Part shown: positions 8,053 through 16,375 of the stretch, piece after piece
How the letters are laid out: each line of letters begins with the position of its first letter
How positions within the stretch are numbered: position 1 is the stretch's first letter
NCBI GenBank assembly: GCA_016190505.1
Contig: JACPQM010000069.1
Coordinates: 45,924-109,923, forward strand
Length of the DNA stretch: 64,000 bases
DNA from: Chloroflexota bacterium
GTDB taxonomy: Bacteria; Chloroflexota; Dehalococcoidia; JACPQK01
Reading direction: 5' to 3'
Program-made: the position numbers and the translations under genes
The notes under the pieces: model-generated
What the model saw: the letters and a program-made list of their open reading frames with translations, nothing else
Told to the model about the DNA's origin: nothing
Database searches by the model: none

Positions 8053-8154
8053 GACAACCGGCGGGAGCAGGTTTGTCCCGACGAGTCGGGGATAGGTTCG
8101 AAACCTGAACCCGCATGGTAGGACGCTGGCTCGCGTGTTAGGGGCGCATACGCT

Positions 8155-8224
8155 GTAGGGGCGAAGCATCCGGCCGGTTACAAGGCCGTTCGCTGATCGG
8201 ATGCTCCGGATGCTTCGCCCCTAC
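8155..8224. repeat. Inverted repeat with perfect 19-bp arms
   Basis: GTAGGGGCGAAGCATCCGG at 8155-8173 and its exact complement at 8206-8224, with a 32-base loop containing partial copies. It belongs to the GTAGGGGC...GCCCCTAC family found across the window. The surrounding 8053-8303 intergenic stretch also contains a smaller hairpin at 8072-8115 (AGGTTT...AAACCT) and no gene that I can see. Confidence 0.85.
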
Positions 8225-8303
8225 GGTTGGACTTCTCTAAGAGCGGGGTGTTGACAACGCTGCCCCGCCGTAGCATCCTACGTGCATCACCCGCGGGAGG
8301 GAT

Positions 8304-10904
8304 ATGGTCATGGCCGGTGTCAAGGACGATGTCTGGCTGCATAGCGCTTGTTCGAGCTGCGTCAATAGCGACTGCCCCATCATAGTCCACCGCGTGGACG
8401 GGGTCATCGAGAAGATCGAGGGCGACCCCGATAACCCCCACAACTTCGGCAAGATCTGCTCCAAGGGCCACTCCGCCATCATGTCCCTCTACGACCCATA
8501 CCGGGTGCTCCATCCCCTGAAGCGCACCAACCCGCAGAAGGGCATCGGGGTGGACCCCCAGTGGCAGCAGATCTCCTGGGAGGAGGCCCTGACCACGGTC
8601 GCTGCCAAACTCAAGGAGGTGCGGGCTAAGGACCCCCGCCGCCTGTTCATGGGCTCCTTCGACCACATCGTGATGCACCAGACCATGTACCCCTGGGCCC
8701 AGGCCTTCGGCACGCCGAACCTGCTGCTGGTGGGCGGCGCGTGGTACTGCGGCCCCGCCCTCCATACGGCGCTGTATCTCACCGACGCCCAGTTCCACTC
8801 GGAGATTGATGCCGACTACTGCAAGTACGCCATACTCTTCGGCAACCAGATGGGCGGCAATGCAGGCTCGCTGTCCACCACCATGGGCAAGAAGATGGCC
8901 GACGCCCGCCTCCGGGGCATGAAGCTGGTGGTGGTGGACCCCATCCTGACCAACATTGCGGCCAAGGCCGACGAGTGGCTGCCCATCCGCCCGGGCACGG
9001 ACGGCGCCCTGGCCCTGGGCATGCTCAACGTGCTGCTCAACGAGTGCGGCATCCACGATGCGCCCTTCCTGAAGAACCAGACCAATGCCCCCTACCTGGT
9101 GGGACCCGATGGCCTCTACGTGCGGGACTCTGAGACCAACAAGCCCCTGGTGTGGGACGCCGCCCGGGGCCGGGCTATGCCTTTCGATGGCTCGCCTGAG
9201 GACCCCGCCCTGGAGGGCGACTACGAGGTGGGTGGCGTGCTGGCCCAGCCCGCATTCCAGCTCTTCCGGGAGAACGTCCGAAAGTACACGCCGGAGGCGG
9301 TGGCCGAGATCACGACCATCCCCGCCGAGGCTGTCCGCCGCATCGCCAAAGAGTATGGCGAGGCGGCGATGGTGGGCGCCAAGATTGTCTTCGAGGGGCA
9401 GGAGCTGCCCTACCGGCCGGTGGCCGTGAACCAGAACCGGGGGGCCAATGCCCACAAGCATGGCACCGTGACGGCCCTGGCCATCCAGTTGTTGAGCATT
9501 GTGGTGGGTGCGCTCTACGTCCCCGGCTCCCACATGGGCCTCAACGTGGTAGGTCCCGCCAAGTACGACTGGTCCTGGGAGCCCGAGGCCGACCCCGACG
9601 GCATGGTCCTGACCCCCGTCTCCAAAGCCTTCAGCCTCTACGACCACAGCTACCTCTACAACTTCGAGGACCGCATCCTGGAGCCGCCCTACTTCGCGGG
9701 CCAGGTGAAGTGGCCGCCGGACTCGCCCTACTTCAAAGAGCTTTATCCCCTGGGACTGGGCGCGGCGCCGGTCCTGGAAGTTGTGCTCTCCCAGCCCGAG
9801 AAGTACAATCCCCCCTATGTGCCCGAGATGATGGTGCTCTCCCGGTGTAACCTGATGATGGGCCGGGTGAACCCAGAGATCATGGCCGGCATCCTCAAGC
9901 GCGTGCCGTTCATCGTGGTCTTCGCCCAGCAGCTCGACGAGTCCGCTGAGTTCGCCGACATCGTGCTGCCCGACGCCCACGTCCTGGAGCGGCTGGACTT
10001 CTGCTCCCAGATGATGCACATCACCGAGAGTCCAGCCACCGGCCACTGGTACTTCGGCGTGCGCCAGCCCGTGGTGCCGCCCGCCGGGGAGTCGCGGCCC
10101 TGGCGAGAGGTGCTGCTGGACCTGGCCAGGCGCATCGGCATGCTGCCCGAGCTGAACACGTTGATGAACTTCCGCTACGAGCTAAAGGAGCCCCACAAGC
10201 TCGACCCGGACCAGGAGTACGCCTGGGAGGAAATCTGCGACCGCTGGGGCAAGTCGCTCTTTGGCCCGGAATACGGTATCGAGTGGTTCAAGCAGAACGG
10301 CTACCTGGTGTTCAAGCGCACGCCGCAGGAGATGTACCCCGGGCCGTTCCTCAAGCCCAAGTGGCCCATCTACTTCGAGAACTTCAAGCGGGCGGGGGTG
10401 GCCCTCCAGCCCCTGGTGGAGAAGTCGGGGCTGCCGGTGGACACCTCCGACTACGAGGGGTTGCTGGACTGGCGTCCCTGCCCGTCGTACGAGCACCGGC
10501 ATGGCGAGTACGACCTGTATGCGGTGAACTACAAGCTGCCCATGCACTTCTTCTCCCATAGCCCGCAGAATGCCTGGCTCAATGAGATGGGCGAGCGCCA
10601 CCCCTATGGCTATGACATCATGGTGCATACCGATGCCGCCCGGCGCCGGGGCATCAGCGATGGCGACTCCATCCGGGTGGAGTCCATCGCGGGGAAGGTC
10701 CAGGGCCGGGCCAAGCTCACCGAGGCCATTCACCCGGAGTGCGTGGGCATTGCGGGCAACTTCGGCGGCTGGTCGCGGGGCAAGCCCCTGGCCAAGGGCA
10801 AGGGTGTCCACTGGAATACACTCGTACCGCTGGGCATCGAGTACGTGGACGGCATCTCCAGCAACCTGGACGCCTGCCCAAGGGTGAAAGTGTACAAGGC
10901 ATGA
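8304..10904 (+). CDS. Molybdopterin oxidoreductase, catalytic subunit (DMSO reductase superfamily)
   Basis: An 866-residue bis-MGD enzyme with an N-terminal [4Fe-4S] site: CSSCVNSDC at about residues 16-24 and GKICSKG near residue 52. The likely Mo ligand is Cys149 in WYCGPALHT, the position of Sec/Cys in formate dehydrogenases and Cys in polysulfide/thiosulfate reductases. VDPILTNIAAKADEWLPIRP and RPGTDGALALGM are pterin-binding segments; the C-terminal MGD domain includes VHTDAARRRGISDGDSI near residue 773. No Tat signal is seen, so it may be cytoplasmic or exported with a partner. With the FeS (11756) and NrfD-type (12487) subunits it forms a PsrABC/PadBCD-like complex. Substrate unknown. 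Start ATG 8304 follows GGGAGG; ATG 8310 is an alternative. Confidence 0.9.
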   Translation: MVMAGVKDDVWLHSACSSCVNSDCPIIVHRVDGVIEKIEGDPDNPHNFGKICSKGHSAIMSLYDPYRVLHPLKRTNPQKGIGVDPQWQQISWEEALTTVAAKLKEVRAKDPRRLFMGSFDHIVMHQTMYPWAQAFGTPNLLLVGGAWYCGPALHTALYLTDAQFHSEIDADYCKYAILFGNQMGGNAGSLSTTMGKKMADARLRGMKLVVVDPILTNIAAKADEWLPIRPGTDGALALGMLNVLLNECGIHDAPFLKNQTNAPYLVGPDGLYVRDSETNKPLVWDAARGRAMPFDGSPEDPALEGDYEVGGVLAQPAFQLFRENVRKYTPEAVAEITTIPAEAVRRIAKEYGEAAMVGAKIVFEGQELPYRPVAVNQNRGANAHKHGTVTALAIQLLSIVVGALYVPGSHMGLNVVGPAKYDWSWEPEADPDGMVLTPVSKAFSLYDHSYLYNFEDRILEPPYFAGQVKWPPDSPYFKELYPLGLGAAPVLEVVLSQPEKYNPPYVPEMMVLSRCNLMMGRVNPEIMAGILKRVPFIVVFAQQLDESAEFADIVLPDAHVLERLDFCSQMMHITESPATGHWYFGVRQPVVPPAGESRPWREVLLDLARRIGMLPELNTLMNFRYELKEPHKLDPDQEYAWEEICDRWGKSLFGPEYGIEWFKQNGYLVFKRTPQEMYPGPFLKPKWPIYFENFKRAGVALQPLVEKSGLPVDTSDYEGLLDWRPCPSYEHRHGEYDLYAVNYKLPMHFFSHSPQNAWLNEMGERHPYGYDIMVHTDAARRRGISDGDSIRVESIAGKVQGRAKLTEAIHPECVGIAGNFGGWSRGKPLAKGKGVHWNTLVPLGIEYVDGISSNLDACPRVKVYKA

Positions 10905-11677
10905 CCAACCTGTTGGCAACACTACGACGCAAGGAACAGCGGGGTTCCCGTGCTCGGTGTGTACTGTTGACGGACGGAACACCACAACAGGTGGCCAGTC
11001 GTCTGACCGCGCTGGTCGCCCCACATGGGACTGTCGAACCGGATCGCCACTCCTGGGCACCGCGTGGCTTTGTTGATCCTGCCGAGGCCAAGCTGGGCCA
11101 GACGGCTGCTTTTCTACCTCCAGAACAGCGGGAGATGCTCCTTAACTGGTGGCTGGCTGTGCGCCATGGGAGACCTAACATACCGAACTGGGACATCGTG
11201 AGCCTGGCCACCATTCACGGGCAGCAAGGCGTAATTCTGGTCGAGGCGAAGGCCCACAGCTCTGAACTGAGCGAAAACGGGAAAACGCCGGGCAACGCGG
11301 ACAACGACAAGGGCATACGCGCTGCGATCTTGCAGGCCAGCGAGGGCCTGAACAAAGTCGAATCTGGTTGGAACCTGACGGCCGCCTCCTACTACCAGTT
11401 CTGCAATCGGTTCGCGTGGAGCTGGAAAATCGCCACTCTCGGTGTGCCGGTAGTTCTACTCTACCTCGGTTTTCTGAGGGCCCAAGAGATGCCCGATCCC
11501 TTTGAGTGCCACAACGAGTGGGAGTGCCTGGTTAAGTCCCACAGTGCAAAGTTGGTCCCCGAGGTGGTCTGGGGCCAGCCGTTGGACGTCGGTGGCGTTC
11601 CTCTCATCCCATTGGTCCGCAGTTTGGAATTGCCCTTGCATGGGGTGACCGCTGATGGTTCGACAAGCTCACCATGA
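10901..11677 (+). CDS. Unknown protein with a PD-(D/E)XK nuclease-like motif
   Basis: This 258-residue protein starts at ATG 10901, overlapping the TGA of the molybdoenzyme (ATGA). The centre reads NWDIVSLATIHGQQ and then VILVEAKAHSSEL; Asp, a hydrophobic strand and E-x-K is the core of the PD-(D/E)XK fold, so a nuclease or nuclease-derived function is possible. A later QASEGL/WNLTAASYYQFCNRF segment is helical. I do not recognise a named family. It splits the operon between the catalytic and FeS subunits, and looks less GC-rich than its neighbours. The last residues (GSTSSP) and stop come from an intergenic repeat, so the original C-terminus may be shorter. Confidence 0.65.
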   Translation: MTNLLATLRRKEQRGSRARCVLLTDGTPQQVASRLTALVAPHGTVEPDRHSWAPRGFVDPAEAKLGQTAAFLPPEQREMLLNWWLAVRHGRPNIPNWDIVSLATIHGQQGVILVEAKAHSSELSENGKTPGNADNDKGIRAAILQASEGLNKVESGWNLTAASYYQFCNRFAWSWKIATLGVPVVLLYLGFLRAQEMPDPFECHNEWECLVKSHSAKLVPEVVWGQPLDVGGVPLIPLVRSLELPLHGVTADGSTSSP

Positions 11678-11721
11678 GAGGTTTGTGGTTCCGCTCACCC
11701 TGAGCCTGTCGAAGGGCGAGC
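11654..11721. repeat. Imperfect inverted repeat (TTCGACAAGCTCA family)
   Basis: TTCGACAAGCTCACCATGAG at 11659-11678 faces CTCACCCTGAGCCTGTCGAA at 11695-11714. A second copy is at 21482-21548 in the same orientation. Such copies are common as mobile intergenic palindromes; here it provides the end of the preceding ORF and separates it from the FeS subunit gene. Confidence 0.8.
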
Positions 11722-11755
11722 GGCGTTTGCTGGACTCGGCATAGAGGGATTGCAT

Positions 11756-12358
11756 ATGGCACGGCTAGGCATGGTGATTGATCTGAAACGGTGTATCGGC
11801 TGCTACTCGTGTGTGGCGGCCTGCAAGGCGGAGAACGGCACGCCCCCGGGCGTCTTCTGGGGGCGCGTCCTGGAGAAGGAGGAGGGTAAGTTCCCCGCCA
11901 CCAAGCGGACGTTCTTGCCCGTGCTGTGCAACCACTGCCAGGAGCCGGCCTGCCTGCGGGTGTGCCCCACCGGCGCCACCTCCCAGCGGCCCGATGGCAT
12001 CGTGCTCATTGACTACAAGAAGTGCATCGGCTGCCGGGCGTGCATGGCGGCCTGCCCCTACCAGACGCGCTACTACCTTAATAGCATCCAGCCCTATTAC
12101 CCGCTGGGCTTCACCCCCTTCGAGGAGCGCAAGTACCAGAAGTTCCAGCGGGGCGTGGTCACCAAGTGCACCTTCTGCCCGGAGCGGCTGGACCAGGGGC
12201 TGGAGCCTGCCTGCGTACAGACCTGCATCACCGGCGCCCGCTACTTCGGCGACCTGGCGGACCCCGCCAGCCAGGTCTCCCGGCTGTTGCGCGAGCGCTA
12301 CGCCTTCCGCCTCCTCCCCGAAGCCGGCACCGAGCCTTCGGTCTATTATTTGGCGTGA
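11756..12358 (+). CDS. Four-cluster [4Fe-4S] ferredoxin subunit of the molybdoenzyme
   Basis: Electron-transfer subunit of the DmsB/PsrB/NrfC type, 200 residues. Four cysteine groups are visible: CIGCYSCVAAC near residue 14, CNHCQEPACLRVCP near residue 59, CIGCRACMAACPY near residue 89 and CTFCPERL...PACVQTC near residues 138-158. It should carry electrons between the Mo catalytic subunit and the NrfD-type membrane subunit. ATG 11756 has GAGGGA six bases upstream; the TTG two codons earlier is an alternative. The product lacks a signal peptide. Confidence 0.93.
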   Translation: MARLGMVIDLKRCIGCYSCVAACKAENGTPPGVFWGRVLEKEEGKFPATKRTFLPVLCNHCQEPACLRVCPTGATSQRPDGIVLIDYKKCIGCRACMAACPYQTRYYLNSIQPYYPLGFTPFEERKYQKFQRGVVTKCTFCPERLDQGLEPACVQTCITGARYFGDLADPASQVSRLLRERYAFRLLPEAGTEPSVYYLA

Positions 12359-12486
12359 GGCGATAGCGATGACCAGGCCAAAAGGAGCGTTTGACCCCTG
12401 TGATGCTCCGGTATTGGTTATTGAGCAAATACGATGATTTTGCATGTCATTGGCTCTCAGAATGACACGTTGGTGAGGCGACAGCC

Positions 12487-13353
12487 ATGACGACAGTGAC
12501 AGCGGACAAGTGGGTGGTGGGCTACCGCACTCAGCGGGAGTGGGCCTGGCTTATCAGCATCGCCTTCTTCCTGGGCGGAATAGGAGCGGGCCTGTTTATC
12601 CTGTCCACGTTCTTGGACTTCATCGTAGGGGCTGTGGTAGGCCTCTTGGTCGTGGCGGTGGGCAAAGGCACGGCGCACCTGCTGTACCTGGGCCACCCCG
12701 AGCGGGCGTGGCGTGCTCTGATGCGCCCCCAGACGTCGTGGATCAGCCGGGGCCTTATCCTGGTGGTGGTGTTCGTGGTCTTCGGCACTCTCTCCCTGGT
12801 GGCTGGGGACAGCGCCGTGGGCGACGTGTTTGCGGGCGTCGCGGTGGCCGCGGCCCTGGGGGTGGCCGTGTACTCGGGGTTTGTGCTGGCCTACTCGCCG
12901 GCCATCTCCTTCTGGAACACGGCGCTGCTGCCGTTGCTTTTCCTGCTCTACAGCTTCCTGGGTGGCATCGCCCTGACCTTTGTGCTCTACCCCTGGCACA
13001 ACCAGGCCGTGGCTGGCGCCCGCGAGGTCCTGGAGACCGCCGAGGTGGGCCTGGTGCTGACGGCGCTGCTGTTCGTCGTGGTCTACCTGGCCACCATGTT
13101 CTACGGCGCCCTGCCTAGCCGGCAAGCCGTGCGGAATCTGGTAAGGGGCAGGCTTGCCACGCTCTTCCTTCTAGGCGTGGTTGGCGTCGGCCTTCTGATG
13201 CCTCTAGCCGTTGCGCTGGCCGTGCGCTTCGGGGGAGTGGAGGCGGCTACCGGCGCCTGGCTGCTGGTGGGGTCCGGCCTGCTGGAGCTTTGCGGTGGCC
13301 TGCTCTTCCGCTACTGCCTGCTGCGTGGCGGGGTGTTCTTCCCGCTGATCTGA
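12487..13353 (+). CDS. NrfD/PsrC-type membrane subunit
   Basis: The 288-residue protein has about eight hydrophobic helices and the family features TQREWAWLISIAFFLGGIGAG near residue 17, GHPERAWRALMRPQTSWISRG near residue 77 and a second-half repeat with FWNTALLPLLF. These subunits take up or donate quinone electrons for the FeS/Mo partners. The gap to the FeS gene is 128 bp and includes a partial copy of a TGTCATTCTGAG-type repeat near 12444-12470. Its 3' end overlaps, head-on, the decayed DUF4276 gene on the other strand by 43 bp. Confidence 0.9.
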   Translation: MTTVTADKWVVGYRTQREWAWLISIAFFLGGIGAGLFILSTFLDFIVGAVVGLLVVAVGKGTAHLLYLGHPERAWRALMRPQTSWISRGLILVVVFVVFGTLSLVAGDSAVGDVFAGVAVAAALGVAVYSGFVLAYSPAISFWNTALLPLLFLLYSFLGGIALTFVLYPWHNQAVAGAREVLETAEVGLVLTALLFVVVYLATMFYGALPSRQAVRNLVRGRLATLFLLGVVGVGLLMPLAVALAVRFGGVEAATGAWLLVGSGLLELCGGLLFRYCLLRGGVFFPLI

Positions 13354-13906
13354 GGCTCGAGCAACGCTTCCTGGAATTCTCGAAAAGTGCGGACCGCCGC
13401 GGCGATCCTTCGAGGATCAGATGCTGCGGCCAGCCGTGGCGGGTCGGTTGTCTTGTTGTACTCCTTGCCGTTTCGGCGGAAGATGTCACCCAGAAGCTTA
13501 GCGGGACGGCAATTGTTCTCAGGGTTGGACAGGTGGGGGACTCGCGCGTCCCCGCCGAGCACTTGGCGGAGCGCTTCGTTGTCGGCCATTAACCAGCCCT
13601 CGATGCTGTGGTCAACAACCACGTAGCTGATACTTAGCGTGGGAAGGCAGCCCTAAGTTGGGCTTGAACGGGCAATACAGAGGCTCTAGTCTTCTCGATG
13701 TCCGTGCATTCCGAATCAATGCAAATGAGTACTTTGCTCAGCTGCTGGTGCAAGGAACGTGCAGCCTTGATTTGATTCACCAGTTCCTTGGTCTTCAGCA
13801 TGTCTCCTTTGCGGACGAACCGGGCCTGTGGTGCAGAAGAACGAGGGACCGTCTTTCTGGCTAGGCCAATAATGGCATCCCTACCACCCTTCTGGTCTTC
13901 CACCAC
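13311..13906 (-). pseudogene. DUF4276 family protein gene with a frameshift
   Basis: Two ORFs together give a complete DUF4276-like protein. The first (from GTG 13906) encodes VVEDQKGGRDAIIG, GDMLKTKELVNQI and VLICIDSECTD; the second carries DHSIEGWLMADNEALRQVLG, then ICRPAKLLGDIFRRNGKEY and SDPRRIAAA. They join if one C is added to the CCC run at 13641-13643, giving AAFPTLSISYVVVDHSIEG. So this is a recent frameshift or a homopolymer sequencing error. The gene follows the AAA ATPase by 8 bp on the same strand; the pair looks like an ATPase plus effector unit. Confidence 0.8.
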
Positions 13907-13914
13907 GAGTAGGA

Positions 13915-15024
13915 TCAGGGCACTGCTCCCAGATGTCCGGCATAGTAGAGTTCGCCCAGCCCCAGTTCTTTTAACGCCTTTCGGATACCGCGAATACTCG
14001 CCACCGGCTTCACCTTGGTTTCCCCATTCTCCTTCCAGACGATGAGCACGCTTTCCGGGGGCACATGATCAAGTAAATATGGCGAGTGCGTGGTGATGAT
14101 GACCTGGGAGTGGCGGCTGCCAGCCTTGAGTATCTCCGCCAGGTACTCCATCTGGTGGGAGTGCAGATGTGTATCGGGGTTCTCGAAAGCTACCAGGGGC
14201 GGAGGCTCTGGGACCAGCAGGGCAAGCAGAGTGGCCACCAAACGCACGCTGCCCTCGGACATGTTCCACGCCGGAATGCGGCCCGGGATGCCCTTCTCCC
14301 GCCAGGCGACGTAGGTCTTGCCGTCTTCTGTAAGCGGCGAAAGCAGCTTCTCCACCTCTGGAATTGCCGCCTTCAGGTGCTCTTCGACTTCGGAGAAGAC
14401 CTCGCTTTGCTCGCTGAATATCCAATGGAGGAGAGTGGCGACGTTGCCGCCATCGGGCGTGAGGCGAGTCTGCTTGGCTACTGGCTGCGGCTGGCGCATG
14501 ACGTGGGCCAGGAAATCATAGAACGTCCAGCTTGACATGAGTCTCCTGGCTGCCGTTCTGCCGCTATTTCCAGGTGGGACAAGGAGGCTCTCTTGAGGCC
14601 CAACTGGGAATTCAGTTTTGTCGCCATGTACCAGACCGTCCTCACCTCTCAGAAAACCAGTTTCGCCACCAGAAAGGGCCTCCTTCTTGACCTTGACGTC
14701 CCTTTCAAATGTCGGTCCTTGCACTTCGAGTGCATATTCGAAAACATTACTGTCACGGTGCGGTGGCTGCCATAGCACATGCAGCGAGATTAGGCGTTCT
14801 TGGTCGCCTCCCCACGCAACCTCTTTGAAGCCGTGCCGTCTTTCAAATGGCAGGTCCGTCCGACCTGTCGTTGCTACTTCCGAGAGGAAGCGCAGGCAGT
14901 CCAGGATGTTGCTCTTGCCTGCGGCGTTGGGGCCTACTAGCACCGTCAGCGGCTTTAGCGGGATCTCGATGTCCTTGAGGCTCTTGTAGTTCTGGACCCG
15001 CAAGGTCTCTATCATCGCGCCCAT
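13915..15024 (-). CDS. AAA family ATPase (RecF/OLD-like, AAA_21/AAA_15)
   Basis: A 369-residue ABC-type ATPase. Walker A is GPNAAGKSN near residue 35 after IETLRVQNYKSLKDIEIPL; the signature-like EGSVRLVATLLALL and Walker B PPLVAFENPDTHLH follow near residues 275-305, and ITTHSPYLLDHV near residue 330 carries the switch His. Such proteins detect DNA ends or phage products and are paired with nuclease or effector proteins in OLD- and PARIS-like systems; here the partner is the DUF4276 gene just downstream. The start is ambiguous: ATG 15024 (MGAMIETLRV) or ATG 15015; a longer ORF to 15138 runs over the divergent promoter and is rejected. Confidence 0.85.
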   Translation of the reverse strand: MGAMIETLRVQNYKSLKDIEIPLKPLTVLVGPNAAGKSNILDCLRFLSEVATTGRTDLPFERRHGFKEVAWGGDQERLISLHVLWQPPHRDSNVFEYALEVQGPTFERDVKVKKEALSGGETGFLRGEDGLVHGDKTEFPVGPQESLLVPPGNSGRTAARRLMSSWTFYDFLAHVMRQPQPVAKQTRLTPDGGNVATLLHWIFSEQSEVFSEVEEHLKAAIPEVEKLLSPLTEDGKTYVAWREKGIPGRIPAWNMSEGSVRLVATLLALLVPEPPPLVAFENPDTHLHSHQMEYLAEILKAGSRHSQVIITTHSPYLLDHVPPESVLIVWKENGETKVKPVASIRGIRKALKELGLGELYYAGHLGAVP

Positions 15025-15050
15025 TCTAGCACTTTCTTGGCGCTGGCTCA

Positions 15051-15078
15051 TTGACACGGCCTGGCCTCGGTCTACAAT
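15051..15078 (+). promoter_or_regulatory. Sigma-70 promoter of the small metallothionein-like gene
   Basis: TTGACA at 15051-15056 and TACAAT at 15073-15078, 16-base spacing; the ATG at 15098 follows a short leader containing AGGAG. Confidence 0.6.
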
Positions 15079-15097
15079 AGGGTTATAGGAGCGAGTC

Positions 15098-15286
15098 ATG
15101 GTGGCCTGCGCTTTTTGCAAAGAGCCTGTGGATGACAAGGAAGCTGTGACCCAGGGCGGGAAGCTCTACTGCTGCGAGGCCTGCGCCTTTCAGGGCAGCC
15201 TCAAGAAGGGGAGCATCTGCGGCTCGCAGTCCAGTGTGGAAGCCGGCATGGCGTACAACCGCCGCCAGGCGCAGAGCACTGAATAG
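15098..15286 (+). CDS. Small Cys-rich metal-binding protein, prokaryotic metallothionein-like
   Basis: Sixty-two residues with CAFCKEPVDD near the start, then GGKLYCCEACAFQGS and ICG: six cysteines in a C-x2-C ... C-C-x2-C layout and the V-x2-K/E-A-V, G-K-x-Y-C segment seen in bacterial metallothioneins of the SmtA type, which bind Zn2+/Cd2+ through a treble-clef-like knuckle. AGGAG precedes ATG 15098. It stands alone between the divergent AAA gene and the epimerase gene. Confidence 0.7.
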   Translation: MVACAFCKEPVDDKEAVTQGGKLYCCEACAFQGSLKKGSICGSQSSVEAGMAYNRRQAQSTE

Positions 15287-15356
15287 GTGCTACGCGGGGC
15301 GCGCGCCCCGTCGTGGGGTGTCGCCTGCGGCGGACCGCTCTCCTGGTGTTGGGGGG

Positions 15357-15384
15357 TTGGCTTGATGGGTGAACGGTGTATAAT
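15357..15384 (+). promoter_or_regulatory. Promoter giving a leaderless or near-leaderless epimerase mRNA
   Basis: TTGGCT at 15357-15362 and a consensus TATAAT at 15379-15384 (16-base spacing). The ATG at 15394 begins only 9 bases after the -10 box, so the expected transcript start falls on or next to the start codon, and no Shine-Dalgarno is present. Confidence 0.6.
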
Positions 15385-15393
15385 CGCCCCTGT

Positions 15394-16329
15394 ATGGCAT
15401 CGAAGGTGCTGGTTACCGGCGGGGCTGGTTTCATCGGGTCCCACGTAGTGGACGCCTGTGTGGACAACGGCTACGACGTGGCTGTGGTGGACGACCTGTC
15501 CACTGGCCGGCTCGAGAACGTGCACCCACGGGCGCGTTTCTACCAGGTGGACCTGAACGAGCCATCTCTCGCCGAGGTGCTGGAGACGGAGCGCCCCCAG
15601 GTGGTCGTCCATCACGCCGCGCAGATCAGCGTCAAGGTCTCCATGCAGGACCCATATCGGGATGCCCAGGTCAATGTCCTGGGTAGCTTGCGCCTGTTCC
15701 AGCTCTGTCACCAGTCTGGGGTGCGAAAGGTCGTCTTCGCCTCCAGCGGTGGCGCAATCTACGGCGATCCCCAGCGCCTTCCCTGCGACGAGGACCAGCC
15801 CACCCTACCTCTAAGTCCCTACGGCATTGCCAAGATGACCGTGGAGCATTATCTACGGGTGATGTGCCCCATATGGGGACTGGACTATACCATCTTGCGC
15901 TACGGCAACGTGTACGGGCCGCGGCAGGACCCTCAGGGGGAAGCGGGTGTAGTGGCCATCTTCACCGGCCGCATGCTCAGAGGCGAGCCTGTGACCATCA
16001 ACGGCGACGGAGAACAGACCCGGGACTACGTATACGTGGGCGACCTGACGAGCGCCAACCTGCTAGCTCTGGACAAGGGATCAAGCGAAGCGTGTAATAT
16101 CGGCTCCGGTGCGCCGGCGTCAGTCAACGAGGTCTTTGCACACCTGGCCCGTCTCACGGGCTACACGCTATCCCCACACCATGGCGCCCCGCTTTCCGGT
16201 GAGGTCAGGCACATCTATCTGAGTGTGGACAGGGCTTGGCGGGTGCTGGGCTGGCAGCCCACCATCAGGCTTGGCGGGGGCCTGGCACGTACTGTGGACT
16301 TCTTCCGCAGTGCTGCGCCGGCCCGGTAA
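15394..16329 (+). CDS. NAD-dependent epimerase/dehydratase (UDP-glucose 4-epimerase-like)
   Basis: Extended short-chain dehydrogenase of 311 residues that modifies a nucleotide sugar. The Rossmann motif GGAGFIGSHV is at residues 8-17, DDLSTGRLENV near residue 32, the catalytic Ser in FASSGGAIYG near residue 122 and Y-x3-K in SPYGIAKM near residue 147; RYGNVYGPRQDP is the substrate loop. Lengths and motifs fit GalE-type UDP-glucose/GlcNAc 4-epimerases, but the substrate cannot be set by eye. ATG 15394 is used rather than the in-frame TTG at 15376 because of the promoter position. Neighbour to a GT2 glycosyltransferase, suggesting envelope glycan synthesis. Confidence 0.88.
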   Translation: MASKVLVTGGAGFIGSHVVDACVDNGYDVAVVDDLSTGRLENVHPRARFYQVDLNEPSLAEVLETERPQVVVHHAAQISVKVSMQDPYRDAQVNVLGSLRLFQLCHQSGVRKVVFASSGGAIYGDPQRLPCDEDQPTLPLSPYGIAKMTVEHYLRVMCPIWGLDYTILRYGNVYGPRQDPQGEAGVVAIFTGRMLRGEPVTINGDGEQTRDYVYVGDLTSANLLALDKGSSEACNIGSGAPASVNEVFAHLARLTGYTLSPHHGAPLSGEVRHIYLSVDRAWRVLGWQPTIRLGGGLARTVDFFRSAAPAR

Positions 16330-16375
16330 CCCCGTGCTGCGGCTTGGAACACCGGGTAGCCGCCACCAGCCAACG

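Noticed and set aside
8072..8115. tRNA-like GGTTCGAAACC segment
   Set aside because: It is one arm of an inverted repeat; no acceptor stem or anticodon arm can be folded around it.
8178..10046. 622-residue minus-strand ORF across the molybdoenzyme gene
   Set aside because: Antisense shadow of a GC-rich gene with complete family motifs; its His/Gly/Val-rich composition has no domain.
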